Shown here: positions 1 through 9,936 of the stretch, piece after piece
Numbering within the stretch: position 1 is the first letter of the stretch
How the letters are laid out: every line of letters begins with the position of its first letter
Assembly: GCF_900055185.1 (NCBI RefSeq)
Contig: NZ_FIZX01000003.1
Span: forward strand, 62,001-126,000
Direction: 5' to 3'
DNA: 64,000 bases
Source of the DNA: Grimontia celer
GTDB taxonomy: Bacteria; Pseudomonadota; Gammaproteobacteria; Enterobacterales; Vibrionaceae
The notes under the pieces: generated by a model
Told to the model about the DNA's origin: nothing
Database searches by the model: none
Seen by the model: only the letters and a program-made list of their open reading frames with translations
Program-made: the position numbers and the translations under genes

Positions 1-1
1 T

Positions 2-265
2 GGCCAATGTCCTACTTGCGAAGGTCGTGGTTCAGTGAAGACGGTGGAAACGGTTTGCTACGAAATTTTGCGTGAAATTACCCGAGTGAACCGTGCGTAT
101 GATGCTGACAAGTTTGTGGTGTATGCGTCACCGTCTGTAGGCGAAGCGCTCGAAGGTGAAGAATCGCATGCAGTTGCGGAGCTTGAAGTATTCATTGGTA
201 AACAAGTAAAAGTGCATGTAGAGCCGCTGTATACCCAAGAGCAGTTTGATGTAGTGATGATGTAA
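2..265 (+). CDS. rng: Ribonuclease G, C-terminal fragment (5' end outside window)
   Basis: The frame is open from base 2 and reads GQCPTCEGRGSVKT before continuing to the stop at 265. The CPTC motif followed by EGRG is the cysteine pair that in the RNase E/G family binds the zinc linking two subunits, and the remaining ~80 residues match the RNase G tail. RNase G is a cytoplasmic single-strand endoribonuclease that matures the 16S rRNA 5' end and some mRNAs. The catalytic S1 and DNase I-like parts lie upstream of the window. yhdP follows after 17 bases, the usual gammaproteobacterial order, so the two are probably co-transcribed. Confidence 0.93.
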   Translation, partial: GQCPTCEGRGSVKTVETVCYEILREITRVNRAYDADKFVVYASPSVGEALEGEESHAVAELEVFIGKQVKVHVEPLYTQEQFDVVMM

Positions 266-282
266 GCGAGACCGTTCTTTTA

Positions 283-3200
283 ATGGCGAAATTTGCTCAA
301 CGCTTAGCAGTGACGGTGAAATGGCTTCTCGTTGTTTTACTGGTGTGTGCTGCGGTATTTACCGCGGCCATGCGTGTTGTATTGCCTAACTTGGATGCTG
401 CTAAAGCGCCGATACAACGTTGGGCAAGTGACACCTCCGGCTTTACCATCGACTTTTCTACCTTCAAAGGGCACTGGCGTTATCTGGTGCCTTCATTGTC
501 TTTACACGATCTGACACTCTCTACTGAAACTTCCCATCTGGAAATTCTGACAGCCGAAAGTATCGACATGCAGTTCGATCTCTGGGCAAGTCTCCAGCGC
601 CGGAAGCCGACATTTTCCAATGTGACTATTACTGGCTTAAATGTCGATTTGACCCAATTACCAGAGCGTGACAATACAGGCAACGAAAGTCTGAAGTCTC
701 AGTTGGAACGCCTGTTTCTGGTTGGGCTTGGGCAGTTTGCGATTCATGATGCCAAAGTCACTTTGCTGTCGCCGTCTGAAGAGCGCAAAACCATTGATAT
801 TAACTCCCTGCTTTGGGACAACCGCGCAGGGACTCACCATGTTCAAGGTGTGGTGAGTGTTCAGGGCACATCACTCAATAAGCTTGATGTGCAGGGCGTG
901 TTTACTGAACGTAACGGTTTGGGGTCACTTGATGGCGAGTTTTACCTCAAAGCGGATGATGTGTCGCTGAAAAGCTGGATCAGCAAATTCATTAATCCAG
1001 AGGTATCACTGGCAACGGCTAAAGTCGGTGGCGAAGCTTGGCTGACCGTCGAAAAAGGGAATGCGCGATCAGCCCTTATCAGCGTGAATAAGAGCGACAT
1101 TGCCTGGTTCCCCAATGCTCCTTCACTGCAAAGCCAGAAAAGCAGCACCCAATCGGTTCAGGTTCAGCGTGGACAACTTCTGATCGAACAATCTGGCGAA
1201 GGCTGGCATATCGCTACCGATAACTTCGCGATTAAAACTGATGGCAAACTGTGGCCCGAACCGAACTTGCGCGCAGATATCAGTGATGAAGCTTGGAGAG
1301 TTAACGCCAATTATTTCGATGTGGGCTTACTCCTTCCGTTGCGTGAACTGATTGCTTTGCCAGAGGGTGTTGAAGATGCTATCAGTGCTTTGTCTCCGGA
1401 AGGGATAGCGCAGGACATCCGCATCGAGCAGCCAAAAGGTGGAGAGGTTCGATATTCTGCCGCGCTGAAAAATGTCAGCTTCAACCATTGGAGCTACTTG
1501 CCAGAAGTTCACAAGCTGGACATGACACTTGCAGGCGTCGGCAAGAACGGCAAAGTCACGTTGGCCATGACAGACGACATCCTGCCGTATGGCGGCTTCT
1601 TTCAGGCGCCGCTCAATATTGAGCAGGGTGATGTAGTCGGCTACTGGCAGCTGCATGAAGATAGCGTCACTATTTGGTCTGACAGTGTGGCTGTTCGCTC
1701 ACCTCACCTTGATGTGATGGGTGAGTTTCGTTTGGATATCCCGTTTGATGAACGTAGTTCCTGGCTTGCGTTTTACGCCGAAGCCAGTCTGAACAATGCT
1801 GGGGAAACCTGGCGATACCTTCCTGCTTTAGCACTTGATGAAGAGCTTACCGACTACCTTTCTGCGGCGATTCGCGGCGGACAGGCTGATCACGCCAAAC
1901 TGGTATGGTACGGAGATTTTGAAACCTTCCCATACCTTGAGCATCAGGGGATTTTCCAAGCTTATGTGCCGCTTAAAAATGGACAGTTCAGCTTTGATAC
2001 CCAATGGCCGACACTGACTGATTTGGAGCTGGATCTGCTGTTCCAAAATGACGCCCTATACCTTGATGCATCCCATGTCGGATTGATGGGTGCTCGCGGC
2101 TATGGGTTAAAAGGGGAAATCCCTTCTTTCAGCGCAGACTACAGTGTGCTTTTGATTGACGCGAATGTGGCATCAAGTGGTGCTGACTTGCGTGACTATA
2201 TGTTGGCGACACCACTTGTAGACTCTGTCGGTGCTGCACTGACCCATGTTCAGGTTGATGGAAAAGTGAATGGCAAAATTTCACTGAATATCCCGCTCAA
2301 TGGGGATGATGTATTGGCTAAAGGTCAGGCATCGCTGAAAAGTAGCACCGTCTCCATTGTCAGCCCTGAAATGACATTTGAGAAAGTCAGCGGCACCATC
2401 AAATTTGATAACGATGTGGTGTGGGCGAAAAAGCTCAAAGCCAATCTGTTGGCTCAGCCCATCAATATCGGGTTTAAAGGTGAAACCGAGTCCGATAACT
2501 ATCTGGTCAACATTGATATTGATGGTAACTGGGAAGCAGACAGACTGAAGGCCGCGTTGGCTCAGCCAGACATGTCCTTCATTGAAGGGAAATCTGCATG
2601 GGACTTAAATGTTGGCATTGCACTGAAAGATGTTGGCTTTACCTATGACGTGAAGCTGGATGCTGATCTGACGACCTTAGATTTCAACTTGCCGTCTCCA
2701 CTGGATAAGCCTTCATTTATCAAAGGTCAGGGGAGCATGAAAGCCTCTGGCGATGCACAAAGTCTTGTTGGGCAGGTAGAGCTGCCAAACGTGAAATATC
2801 AGGCCAACGTCGATATCAGTGGTGAGTTGCCAGTTGTCACCAAGAGCCGCACTGTGATTGGCGATGGTGAATTATCATTGCAGCCGCTTTCCGGCAACGC
2901 GCTCAGCATTGATGTGCCGCTGTTGGACATTCACGCTTGGAAAGAAGTGGTGGCAAAAGCTGAGGCCGCGCACCGCAATTCCAAAGATTCCATGCCCGTT
3001 GTTTTGCCAAGCCCTTCGCGCCTGAATGTCAAAGCTGACAAGGTTAAAGCTGGAGAACTAGTCTTCAATAACTTTTCCATGGCAGCACGAAAGAAAAGCG
3101 ATGGCTTCCATGTATTGGTTGGTAGTGAAGAGCTGGCAGGTGATGCCTGGTGGGATGAAGATGATTTCCTGACTGTTTCTATTGATCACCTTTTCCTCAA

Positions 3201-4158
3201 TGTGGATTTGGACAAAGAGACGCCGGAAGAAGGTTCTGAGCGCAAAGGTGCCCGACTGGCAAATGATGTGGACCAAGCCCTGATGCACTACATCCCATCG
3301 ACCGATCTGACTATCAAGGAGTTGTGGTTGCAGGGGTACCGCGTTGGTAAGGTTGAAACCCAACTGCTGAAGCGTGGCAAGACGATCACCATGCCGAAGT
3401 TTTCCATCGACAGTGGCGGCACCCGGATTCGTGCCAATGGTGATTGGTCTATCTCGAATAAAGGGTTTAACCATTCTGAACTTACCTTTGATGTATCAGC
3501 GAAAAACAGCAGCGATCTCATGGGGCGCTTTGCTGTGACGGGCGGCATTCAGGACGCAACGGTGAAAACCTCGGGTGAGCTTAGCTTCGATGGTGCGCCT
3601 TGGTCTGTGAATGTTGAAACCTTGAATGGCGTGCTCGAAACCAAAATCGAGAACGGATATATCAGTGGTGTTGGTGGCGCAGGGCGTTTGCTTGGTCTGT
3701 TTAGCCTGGATTCTATCTTGCGGAAAATGCAGCTCGACTTTACCGGTGTGTTTGAGGATGGTCTTGCTTTTGATGAGATCAGCGGCAGTGCCTCAATCAC
3801 TAACGGGGTAGTTGTCACGGATAATATCCAGATGAATGCGCTCGCAGGTGATATGTTTATTAGAGGGATAGCAAATCTTGCGAAAAATCAGGTTAATGCG
3901 GACGTGAGATTCGTGCCTGATTTAACCTCGGGGATTCCGGTTTTGACCGCATTTGCTGTCACCCCTCAAACCGCACTCTATGTTTTGGCAGTCACTACCG
4001 TGCTCTCGCCAGTTGTAGATGTGTTCACACAGGTTCGTTATCAGGTAAGCGGGGCCATTGATGATCCCGTCGTCAGGGAAGTTTCGCGCAGCACAGGCGA
4101 AGTGACGTTGCCTGAGCAGGCCACCAAGCGCTTGCGGGAACAGCAGAAGGAGCAATGA
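283..4158 (+). CDS. yhdP: YhdP family AsmA-like envelope protein
   Basis: A 1291-residue protein with one N-terminal membrane anchor (about residues 13-34) followed by a very long, beta-rich periplasmic region of repeated amphipathic strands and an AsmA-like C-terminal part. Length and layout match YhdP (DUF3971/AsmA_2). In enterobacteria YhdP, with TamB and YdbH, forms a hydrophobic groove that moves phospholipids from inner to outer membrane; that role is inferred from the family. It lies 17 bases after rng and 3 bases before the nitrilase gene. The tail is basic and charged (KRLREQQKEQ). No frameshift is seen over nearly 3.9 kb. Confidence 0.93.
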   Translation: MAKFAQRLAVTVKWLLVVLLVCAAVFTAAMRVVLPNLDAAKAPIQRWASDTSGFTIDFSTFKGHWRYLVPSLSLHDLTLSTETSHLEILTAESIDMQFDLWASLQRRKPTFSNVTITGLNVDLTQLPERDNTGNESLKSQLERLFLVGLGQFAIHDAKVTLLSPSEERKTIDINSLLWDNRAGTHHVQGVVSVQGTSLNKLDVQGVFTERNGLGSLDGEFYLKADDVSLKSWISKFINPEVSLATAKVGGEAWLTVEKGNARSALISVNKSDIAWFPNAPSLQSQKSSTQSVQVQRGQLLIEQSGEGWHIATDNFAIKTDGKLWPEPNLRADISDEAWRVNANYFDVGLLLPLRELIALPEGVEDAISALSPEGIAQDIRIEQPKGGEVRYSAALKNVSFNHWSYLPEVHKLDMTLAGVGKNGKVTLAMTDDILPYGGFFQAPLNIEQGDVVGYWQLHEDSVTIWSDSVAVRSPHLDVMGEFRLDIPFDERSSWLAFYAEASLNNAGETWRYLPALALDEELTDYLSAAIRGGQADHAKLVWYGDFETFPYLEHQGIFQAYVPLKNGQFSFDTQWPTLTDLELDLLFQNDALYLDASHVGLMGARGYGLKGEIPSFSADYSVLLIDANVASSGADLRDYMLATPLVDSVGAALTHVQVDGKVNGKISLNIPLNGDDVLAKGQASLKSSTVSIVSPEMTFEKVSGTIKFDNDVVWAKKLKANLLAQPINIGFKGETESDNYLVNIDIDGNWEADRLKAALAQPDMSFIEGKSAWDLNVGIALKDVGFTYDVKLDADLTTLDFNLPSPLDKPSFIKGQGSMKASGDAQSLVGQVELPNVKYQANVDISGELPVVTKSRTVIGDGELSLQPLSGNALSIDVPLLDIHAWKEVVAKAEAAHRNSKDSMPVVLPSPSRLNVKADKVKAGELVFNNFSMAARKKSDGFHVLVGSEELAGDAWWDEDDFLTVSIDHLFLNVDLDKETPEEGSERKGARLANDVDQALMHYIPSTDLTIKELWLQGYRVGKVETQLLKRGKTITMPKFSIDSGGTRIRANGDWSISNKGFNHSELTFDVSAKNSSDLMGRFAVTGGIQDATVKTSGELSFDGAPWSVNVETLNGVLETKIENGYISGVGGAGRLLGLFSLDSILRKMQLDFTGVFEDGLAFDEISGSASITNGVVVTDNIQMNALAGDMFIRGIANLAKNQVNADVRFVPDLTSGIPVLTAFAVTPQTALYVLAVTTVLSPVVDVFTQVRYQVSGAIDDPVVREVSRSTGEVTLPEQATKRLREQQKEQ

Positions 4159-4161
4159 GTA

Positions 4162-4980
4162 ATGACCAAATTTGGCGTCGTACAAATGAATTCAGGGATG
4201 GATCCCGAAGCAAATCTGGAAGTGCTGGAAGGCCAGCTTAAACATCTGAAAACACAAGGTGCCCGTTTGGTGCTGACGCCGGAAAACTGTCTGGTGTTTG
4301 GCACAAAGGAAGACTATGACAAGCACGCCGAGGTACTTGGTCATGGCCCTTTGCAAAAGAAGCTTTCCCAGCTGGCATTTGATCTCGGTATTTGGCTGGT
4401 GATGGGTTCATTTCCCATCCGCAACAACGACGGTACCTTGAGCACAACCTGTCTGGTTTACGATGCCGCCGGTAATCTGCGCGCCTCCTATGAAAAGCTG
4501 CATATGTTTGATGTTGATATCGCCGACAATCACCGTAGCTATCGAGAGTCAGATACATTCAAGTCCGGTGACAATTTGGTGCTGGTCGATACGCCTTTCG
4601 GTACCCTTGGGCTTTCTATTTGCTATGACATCCGTTTTCCACAGCTCTATTCTGCACTTCGCCAGCGCGGCGCAGACATCATAGTGGTGCCAGCAGCGTT
4701 TACGAAAGTGACCGGTGCGGCGCACTGGGAAGTGTTGCTGAGAGCACGTGCGATTGAAACACAATGTTGGGTGCTTGCAGCGGCGCAATGTGGCAGCCAT
4801 CAGGGCGGCCGAGAAACCTACGGCCATTCAATGATTGTTGACCCGTGGGGACAAGTGGTCACAGGTCTGAACGAGCAGATTGGCACTGCTTGGGCAGATA
4901 TTGATTTGGCCTCTAACAGCGCCATTCGCAGCAAAATGCCTGTCATGCAACATGCCCGGTTGCAATGCGCGATGAAATAG
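4162..4980 (+). CDS. Carbon-nitrogen hydrolase (nitrilase superfamily, Nit1-like amidase)
   Basis: A 272-residue single-domain nitrilase-fold enzyme. The catalytic triad is visible: Glu41 (TPEN), Lys112 (YEKLH) and Cys154 (SICYDIRFP). The EKLHMFDVD and CYDIRFPQLY signatures resemble the Nit1/YbeM branch, whose characterised members hydrolyse deaminated glutathione, a side product of transaminases; the exact substrate here is inference. There is no signal peptide, so it is cytosolic. It starts 3 bases after the yhdP stop and precedes tldD, an arrangement common in Vibrionaceae, and is probably translated from the same mRNA as yhdP. Confidence 0.88.
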   Translation: MTKFGVVQMNSGMDPEANLEVLEGQLKHLKTQGARLVLTPENCLVFGTKEDYDKHAEVLGHGPLQKKLSQLAFDLGIWLVMGSFPIRNNDGTLSTTCLVYDAAGNLRASYEKLHMFDVDIADNHRSYRESDTFKSGDNLVLVDTPFGTLGLSICYDIRFPQLYSALRQRGADIIVVPAAFTKVTGAAHWEVLLRARAIETQCWVLAAAQCGSHQGGRETYGHSMIVDPWGQVVTGLNEQIGTAWADIDLASNSAIRSKMPVMQHARLQCAMK

Positions 4981-5061
4981 CGCAGTCTCGAACCCATATC
5001 TCTCCCGCAATACACCTCATTGCGGGACATTCCTTTTTTAGCGCTAAAGAGCAGTTTATTC

Positions 5062-6507
5062 ATGAGCCTGGAACACGTGGAAGAAACCATGCTGCACCTT
5101 TCCGGTGTCAGTAAAAGTCAACTAAGCCAAACGCTTGAACATTTGGCGGCAAGAAACATCGACTATGGTGATGTTTACTTCCAGTCGTGCTGGCACGAAT
5201 CGCTGGTGCTTGAAGATTCGATCATCAAAGACGGCTCATTCAACATTGATCGTGGTGTTGGTGTCCGAGCTATCACTGGCGAAAAAACCGGATTTGCTTA
5301 TTCAGACCAGATCAATGCCGATGCCTTGATGCAAAGCGCGACCGCTGCACGTGGAATCGCAGACAAAGGCGGAAAGCTAAAAGTGTCTGCGTTTGCTTCA
5401 CGCCAATACCCAATGATTTATCAGGCGATTGACCCGCTGAAGAGCATGTCCAAAGAGGAGAAAATCGCACTGCTGAAAGAAGTCGATGCTTATGTTCGCG
5501 CTAAAGAGCCTTTGGTGCAGGAAGTATCAGTCAGCATTGTGGGTGTGTATGAGCAGGTTTTGATTGCGGCAACCGATGGCACTTATGCAGCGGATGTTCG
5601 CCCTCTGGTCCGTTTCTCTGTTAGCGTGCTGGTGGAGAAAGATGGTCGCCGTGAGCGCGGTTCTGCGGGCGGTGGTGGCCGTTTTGCTTATACCTATTTC
5701 ATCTCGGAAGAGGACGGTAAAACCGTCGCAATGAATTACGCGGATGAGGCAGTCAGACAGGCGTTGGTGAATCTTCATGCCAAAGGCGCGCCAGCAGGTA
5801 CCATGCCGGTGGTGCTGGGCGCAGGTTGGCCTGGTGTTTTGCTGCACGAAGCGGTAGGCCATGGCCTTGAAGGGGACTTCAACCGTAAAGAGTCTTCTGT
5901 GTTTACCGGTCAGGTTGGCGAGCAGGTGACTTCCCCACTTTGTACCATCGTTGATGATGGCACCTTACAAGATCTCCGTGGCTCGCTGAACATTGACGAT
6001 GAAGGCGTACCGGGTCAGTACAATGTGTTGATTGAAAACGGCATCTTGAAAGGTTACATGCAGGATAAACACAATGCGCACCTGATGGGTGTAGCGCCAA
6101 CGGGCAATGGCCGCCGTGAATCTTATGCGCACTTGCCAATGCCTCGTATGACTAACACTTACATGCTGGCAGGTGAAAGCTCACCGGAAGATATTATCAG
6201 CAGTGTGGAATACGGCCTATACGCACCTAACTTTGGTGGCGGGCAGGTGGATATCACCTCAGGCAAATTCGTGTTCTCTACCAGTGAAGCCTACCTGATT
6301 GAAAATGGTAAAGTGACGACGCCGGTGAAGGGCGCGACGCTAATTGGCAGTGGTATTGAAGCCATGCAGCAGGTGTCTATGGTCGGTAACGACCTGAAGC
6401 TGGACCGCGGTGTGGGTGTATGTGGTAAAGCAGGTCAGAGCGTGGCGGTTGGTGTGGGTCAACCTACCTTGAAACTGGACGCTATGACGGTAGGTGGCAC
6501 GGAATAA
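5062..6507 (+). CDS. tldD: Metalloprotease TldD
   Basis: TldD is the zinc-carrying subunit of the TldD/TldE heterodimer, a cytosolic protease that degrades unfolded peptides, trims microcin B17 precursor and affects CcdA stability. The metal-binding motif [12 protein letters not shown] is present, as is the conserved C-terminal block ([32 protein letters not shown]). The open frame extends upstream to a TTG at 5020, but starting at ATG 5062 (MSLEHVEET) aligns residue for residue with the E. coli N-terminus. The better Shine-Dalgarno spacing is for ATG 5089, so the start keeps a small doubt. Its partner pmbA/tldE lies about 700 bases downstream. Confidence 0.95.
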   Translation: MSLEHVEETMLHLSGVSKSQLSQTLEHLAARNIDYGDVYFQSCWHESLVLEDSIIKDGSFNIDRGVGVRAITGEKTGFAYSDQINADALMQSATAARGIADKGGKLKVSAFASRQYPMIYQAIDPLKSMSKEEKIALLKEVDAYVRAKEPLVQEVSVSIVGVYEQVLIAATDGTYAADVRPLVRFSVSVLVEKDGRRERGSAGGGGRFAYTYFISEEDGKTVAMNYADEAVRQALVNLHAKGAPAGTMPVVLGAGWPGVLLHEAVGHGLEGDFNRKESSVFTGQVGEQVTSPLCTIVDDGTLQDLRGSLNIDDEGVPGQYNVLIENGILKGYMQDKHNAHLMGVAPTGNGRRESYAHLPMPRMTNTYMLAGESSPEDIISSVEYGLYAPNFGGGQVDITSGKFVFSTSEAYLIENGKVTTPVKGATLIGSGIEAMQQVSMVGNDLKLDRGVGVCGKAGQSVAVGVGQPTLKLDAMTVGGTE

Positions 6508-6524
6508 TTGCTGCGAGTGAAATA

Positions 6525-6553
6525 CAAAAAAGCCGGGTAACCCCGGCTTTTTT
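6525..6553. terminator. Bidirectional terminator between tldD and darP
   Basis: A GC stem AGCCGGGG/CCCCGGCT-type hairpin (AGCCGGG-TAA-CCCCGGCT) flanked by an A-tract on the left and a T-tract on the right. It lies between convergent genes and can stop transcription from both. Confidence 0.9.
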
Positions 6554-7082
6554 AGTCTTCAGACTCTGCTTTCAGTGTTTTCAGCATCTGGAAGATTTCG
6601 CGGTAAGCTTTTGGCGGCTTATTGCCTTCCTGTTCTTTCTTCGCCTGACGGGCTAGTTGACGCAGCTTCTGGCGGTCAGCACTTGGGTACTGCGTCATGA
6701 CATCGTTGATGGCTTTGTCGCCTTCAGCCACCACGCGATCACGTAGCTTTTCCATCTTGTGCAGTTCAATAGACTGTTGGCTGTGCTTATTGCGTAGTAA
6801 ATCCAAAGCAGCCTGAATCGGCTCAGGATCGCGGGCACGCATCATTTTGCCGATAAATTGCATCTGGCGACGCTTGGCTTCTTTATCAAAGCGTTGCGCA
6901 TCGGTAATGGCGGTGCGCAGATCGTCGTCCAGCGGAAACTTTGCCAGTACAGAAGGTTTCAAAGCGACCAGCTCTTCACCCAGTTTTTGCAGCTCTTCCA
7001 TGTCACGTTTCATTTCGGTCTTGCTGACCCAAATGATCTCTTCTTCCTCTTCCCAAGGCTCACGTTTGTTCTTACGGCCCAT
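6552..7082 (-). CDS. darP: Dual-action ribosomal maturation protein DarP (YjgA, DUF615)
   Basis: A 176-residue, highly charged, all-helical protein starting MGRKNKREP. It matches the YjgA/DUF615 family throughout, including [12 protein letters not shown] and [13 protein letters not shown]. DarP associates with late 50S ribosomal precursors and helps form the peptidyl-transferase centre. It is monocistronic, divergent from pmbA with a 137-base gap, and its stop lies within the shared terminator with tldD. Confidence 0.93.
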   Translation of the reverse strand: MGRKNKREPWEEEEEIIWVSKTEMKRDMEELQKLGEELVALKPSVLAKFPLDDDLRTAITDAQRFDKEAKRRQMQFIGKMMRARDPEPIQAALDLLRNKHSQQSIELHKMEKLRDRVVAEGDKAINDVMTQYPSADRQKLRQLARQAKKEQEGNKPPKAYREIFQMLKTLKAESED

Positions 7083-7180
7083 AATTCTTCCCGAGGTTGT
7101 TTGACGGTTTCGATAACGGCGTATCTTATCAAGAATGTCGAATTTTGCTGGTGTTTTTTAAGCATTGCGGCCCTTTCGAG

Positions 7181-7189
7181 TGGTATGCT
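7181..7189 (+). promoter_or_regulatory. Extended -10 promoter candidate for pmbA
   Basis: The element TGGTATGCT fits an extended -10 (TGn followed by TATGCT), 31 bases before the pmbA ATG. I see no good -35 at normal spacing, which is typical of extended -10 promoters. Confidence 0.4.
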
Positions 7190-7219
7190 TATCAGCAACA
7201 CTCATTAATTTAAGACCTT

Positions 7220-8560
7220 ATGGACGTGAAACAACAGGTTGCTCAGCAACGTACTGAGCTGGAAGCGGCGGTGACCCGTGCATTGGAGTTGGCCGGTAAA
7301 AAAGCTGACGCGGCTGAAGTGGCGATCACCAAAACGACTGGCATCAGCGTATCAACCCGCATGTGCGAAGTGGAGAGCGTCGAATTCAACAGCGATGGTG
7401 CGCTGGGTATTACCGTTTATCGCGGCAACCGTAAGGGTAGTGCTTCTACGTCTGACTTGTCTGAAGAGGCGATTGCCCAGACGGTAGAGGCGGCATTGGA
7501 TATCGCCAACTATACCTCTGAAGATCCATTCTCTGGGCCAGGCCCGAAAGAGATGATGGCGTTTGATTATCCGGATTTGGATCTTTTCCACCCAGATGAG
7601 CCAGAACCCGATCACGCGGCAGAAAAAGCGATTGCAGCCGAACGTGCAGCACTGGATCACGACAAGCGCATCAAGTTCAGTGACGGTGCTAGCTATGACA
7701 GCCATTACGGTGTGCGCGTTTACGGCAACAGCCATGGCATGCTGGGCAGCTATGCCTCCAGCCGCCACAGCATCAGCTGCAGCGTGATTGCTGAAGACAG
7801 CAAAGGTATGGAACGCGATTACAGCTATACCGTTTCCCGTGATAAAGATGAGTTATGGGCACCGGAAAAAGTGGGTATCGAGGCGGCGAAACGCACTCTT
7901 TCCCGCATGGAGCCGCGCCGTCTGGCGACAGGGCAGTTCCCTGTTATGTTTGCAGCTGATGTGGCAACCGGCCTGCTAGGCCATCTGGTAATGGGGATCA
8001 GCGGCTCAAACCTATACCGTAAATCTTCCTTCCTGCTGGACAAGCTGGGTCATCAGATCCTGCCTGAATGGTTTGAGATCAACGAGCGTCCACACATTTT
8101 GAAAGGCATGGCGAGCGCACCGTTTGACAGTGAAGGTCTGGTGACCCGCGATTTAGATATTATCAAAGGTGGTGAGCTACAAACCTACCTGGCAACCAGT
8201 TATGCGGCTCGCAAGCTGAACATGCAGCCGACAGGCCATGCTGGTGGCATTCACAATTGGTTTGTGAAGAACACAGGTCAGTCGTTTGAACAGATGCTGC
8301 AAGAGTTGGGAACGGGTCTTTTGGTGACAGAGTTGATGGGCCAAGGCGTTAACATCGTCACGGGTGACTATTCGCGTGGCGCGGCGGGCTTTTGGGTCGA
8401 AAACGGTGAAATCCAGTATCCTGTCAGTGAAATCACGATTGCAGGTAATCTGGCTGACATGTATAAGCAAATAGTGGCGGTTGGTGCAGATACGGAGTTC
8501 CGTAGCCAAATCCAGACTGGCTCAATCCTTATAGAGTCAATGAAAGTGGGTGGTGAGTAA
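7220..8560 (+). CDS. pmbA: Metalloprotease TldE (PmbA)
   Basis: A 446-residue partner of TldD in the heterodimeric TldD/E protease. Conserved blocks include [42 protein letters not shown]-like [11 protein letters not shown], and the C-terminal [17 protein letters not shown]. As expected for TldE it lacks the HExxxH metal site carried by TldD; its role is structural. In the known complex it enables threading of unfolded peptides into the active site. The gene has its own upstream region facing darP and ends in a strong terminator. Confidence 0.95.
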   Translation: MDVKQQVAQQRTELEAAVTRALELAGKKADAAEVAITKTTGISVSTRMCEVESVEFNSDGALGITVYRGNRKGSASTSDLSEEAIAQTVEAALDIANYTSEDPFSGPGPKEMMAFDYPDLDLFHPDEPEPDHAAEKAIAAERAALDHDKRIKFSDGASYDSHYGVRVYGNSHGMLGSYASSRHSISCSVIAEDSKGMERDYSYTVSRDKDELWAPEKVGIEAAKRTLSRMEPRRLATGQFPVMFAADVATGLLGHLVMGISGSNLYRKSSFLLDKLGHQILPEWFEINERPHILKGMASAPFDSEGLVTRDLDIIKGGELQTYLATSYAARKLNMQPTGHAGGIHNWFVKNTGQSFEQMLQELGTGLLVTELMGQGVNIVTGDYSRGAAGFWVENGEIQYPVSEITIAGNLADMYKQIVAVGADTEFRSQIQTGSILIESMKVGGE

Positions 8561-8593
8561 GCTCAACACTTAGCTTATCCTGACGACTAAATG

Positions 8594-8624
8594 AAAAAGC
8601 CACCTGCGATAAGGTGGCTTTTTT
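8594..8624 (+). terminator. Rho-independent terminator of pmbA
   Basis: The hairpin AAGCCACCT-GCGAT-AAGGTGGCTT is followed by a T-run. The A-tract on its left also lets it act on the convergent acyltransferase gene. Confidence 0.9.
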
Positions 8625-8648
8625 GTCGGTTCTATCTGATTGCTAGTG

Positions 8649-9701
8649 CTAGTAGCCAATGATATAGCGGGATTTCACTTTCCCTGTCAGGAGTTTGTTC
8701 AGGGCAACGGCTATCAACACACTGAGCGCAATGACGACAAAACAGGTCACAAGATAGTAGGGAATATTGGTCGATTCCGGGTGATCCAGAAATGGAAGCC
8801 TTTTAATGGTGGTTAACACCCAAGGGTGGATAAAGAAAATCGCAAAACTGGTATCAGATATCAGGTCTGTTAATTTAGTTTTGAATACGAAGGTTTCCAG
8901 CAAGAAATAAAGCCCAATAGATAAAAACATTTTCTGAATAAACATGATGTCAATACCACCATATTCAAAAATACTCTTTGAGTAACTTCCCTCGTGTCCT
9001 TGAATGTATTGATAGAATGCTAAGAGTAAAGCAAAAGAAAGGAATATTGATGCCTTTGTCCCACAGCTCTTGTTAATGTCTTCTCTATAAAGAGAAATGT
9101 ATATCCCAACCAAATAGAAAGGTGTGAAATATACCAGCATCTGTATTGGGTTTATATTCTCATATGATCGATGCAAGAAAATAGAAACAACAGAAAATAA
9201 GGCTATGAGGACGATCTGTGTACGCTTGGATAGCTCAATAAATTTAAAATGAAGAGGAGAAACCAGGAATAATAGAATCGCAAAAGGAATATACCAATAG
9301 GCGGTTAGCATTCTCCCCGTCAAGTAATATTTAATGGTTGTTGAGAAGGCACTGTCATCTGGAGAGAAAAATACAATTCTGTAATAGTCCGCATCAGGAG
9401 CGAAGAAACCAGATTTAATAACATAAACCAGAGGGATAGCGAGTGACGTAAGAATTAAATAAGGAACAATGATCCTCTCAAACTTGCCTTTCATAAAGGA
9501 TTTATATTGATATCTCTTATAGAAAATATGATGAAACATATATCCTGAGATAAAAACGAAAAGTGCAGTGCCACCAGTGAGAATATTCTTAAGAACAGAA
9601 ACGAATCCGGTTGTATCTTCAAAGCCGTAAACATAAGAATGGCTCATAACAATAGCGATAATAGCCACGGCTCTGTAATTATGGATCGATTGCAAGAACA
9701 T
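8649..9701 (-). CDS. Membrane-bound acyltransferase 3 family protein (OafA/WecH-like)
   Basis: A 350-residue, very hydrophobic protein with about ten transmembrane segments. It opens SIHNYRAVAIIAIVMSHS, the Acyl_transf_3 pattern in which an arginine (Arg10) and histidine (His21) of the first helix are conserved. This family transfers acetyl or other acyl groups to surface polysaccharides, peptidoglycan or small molecules; the substrate cannot be told. A ribosome site AGGAG lies 6 bases before the ATG. Base composition is clearly more AT-rich than the neighbours and codon use favours A/T endings, so horizontal acquisition is likely. It stands alone between the pmbA and mgtE terminators, with no polysaccharide genes nearby. 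Confidence 0.88.
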   Translation of the reverse strand: MFLQSIHNYRAVAIIAIVMSHSYVYGFEDTTGFVSVLKNILTGGTALFVFISGYMFHHIFYKRYQYKSFMKGKFERIIVPYLILTSLAIPLVYVIKSGFFAPDADYYRIVFFSPDDSAFSTTIKYYLTGRMLTAYWYIPFAILLFLVSPLHFKFIELSKRTQIVLIALFSVVSIFLHRSYENINPIQMLVYFTPFYLVGIYISLYREDINKSCGTKASIFLSFALLLAFYQYIQGHEGSYSKSIFEYGGIDIMFIQKMFLSIGLYFLLETFVFKTKLTDLISDTSFAIFFIHPWVLTTIKRLPFLDHPESTNIPYYLVTCFVVIALSVLIAVALNKLLTGKVKSRYIIGY

Positions 9702-9884
9702 TATAAACTCCTGTGCTAATATTCCAGCTGCATATTTTACTTTTGTTATGTTAAGAATAGTGTCTAACTTTTGATTGTCGAGAAAAAATCAACAGTATGA
9801 AGTTTCGATGACTTTTTCATTTACAAAAGTAGGGGTAATGTGTTTTTTGGGAGGGTGTCGATAAAGGAATGTGACTTTTTCTAC

Positions 9885-9915
9885 GAAAAAACCTCCCGAA
9901 GGAGGCTTTGTTATA
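9885..9915 (-). terminator. Terminator of mgtE
   Basis: The hairpin GCCTCC-TTC-GGGAGGT is read on the minus strand after the mgtE stop and is followed by a U-tract (the top strand shows an A6 run before ACCTCCC). It separates mgtE from the acyltransferase gene downstream. The rest of 9702-9936 is AT-rich with no ORF or clear promoter. Confidence 0.8.
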
Positions 9916-9936
9916 TTGATGTTAAATTTGATGATA

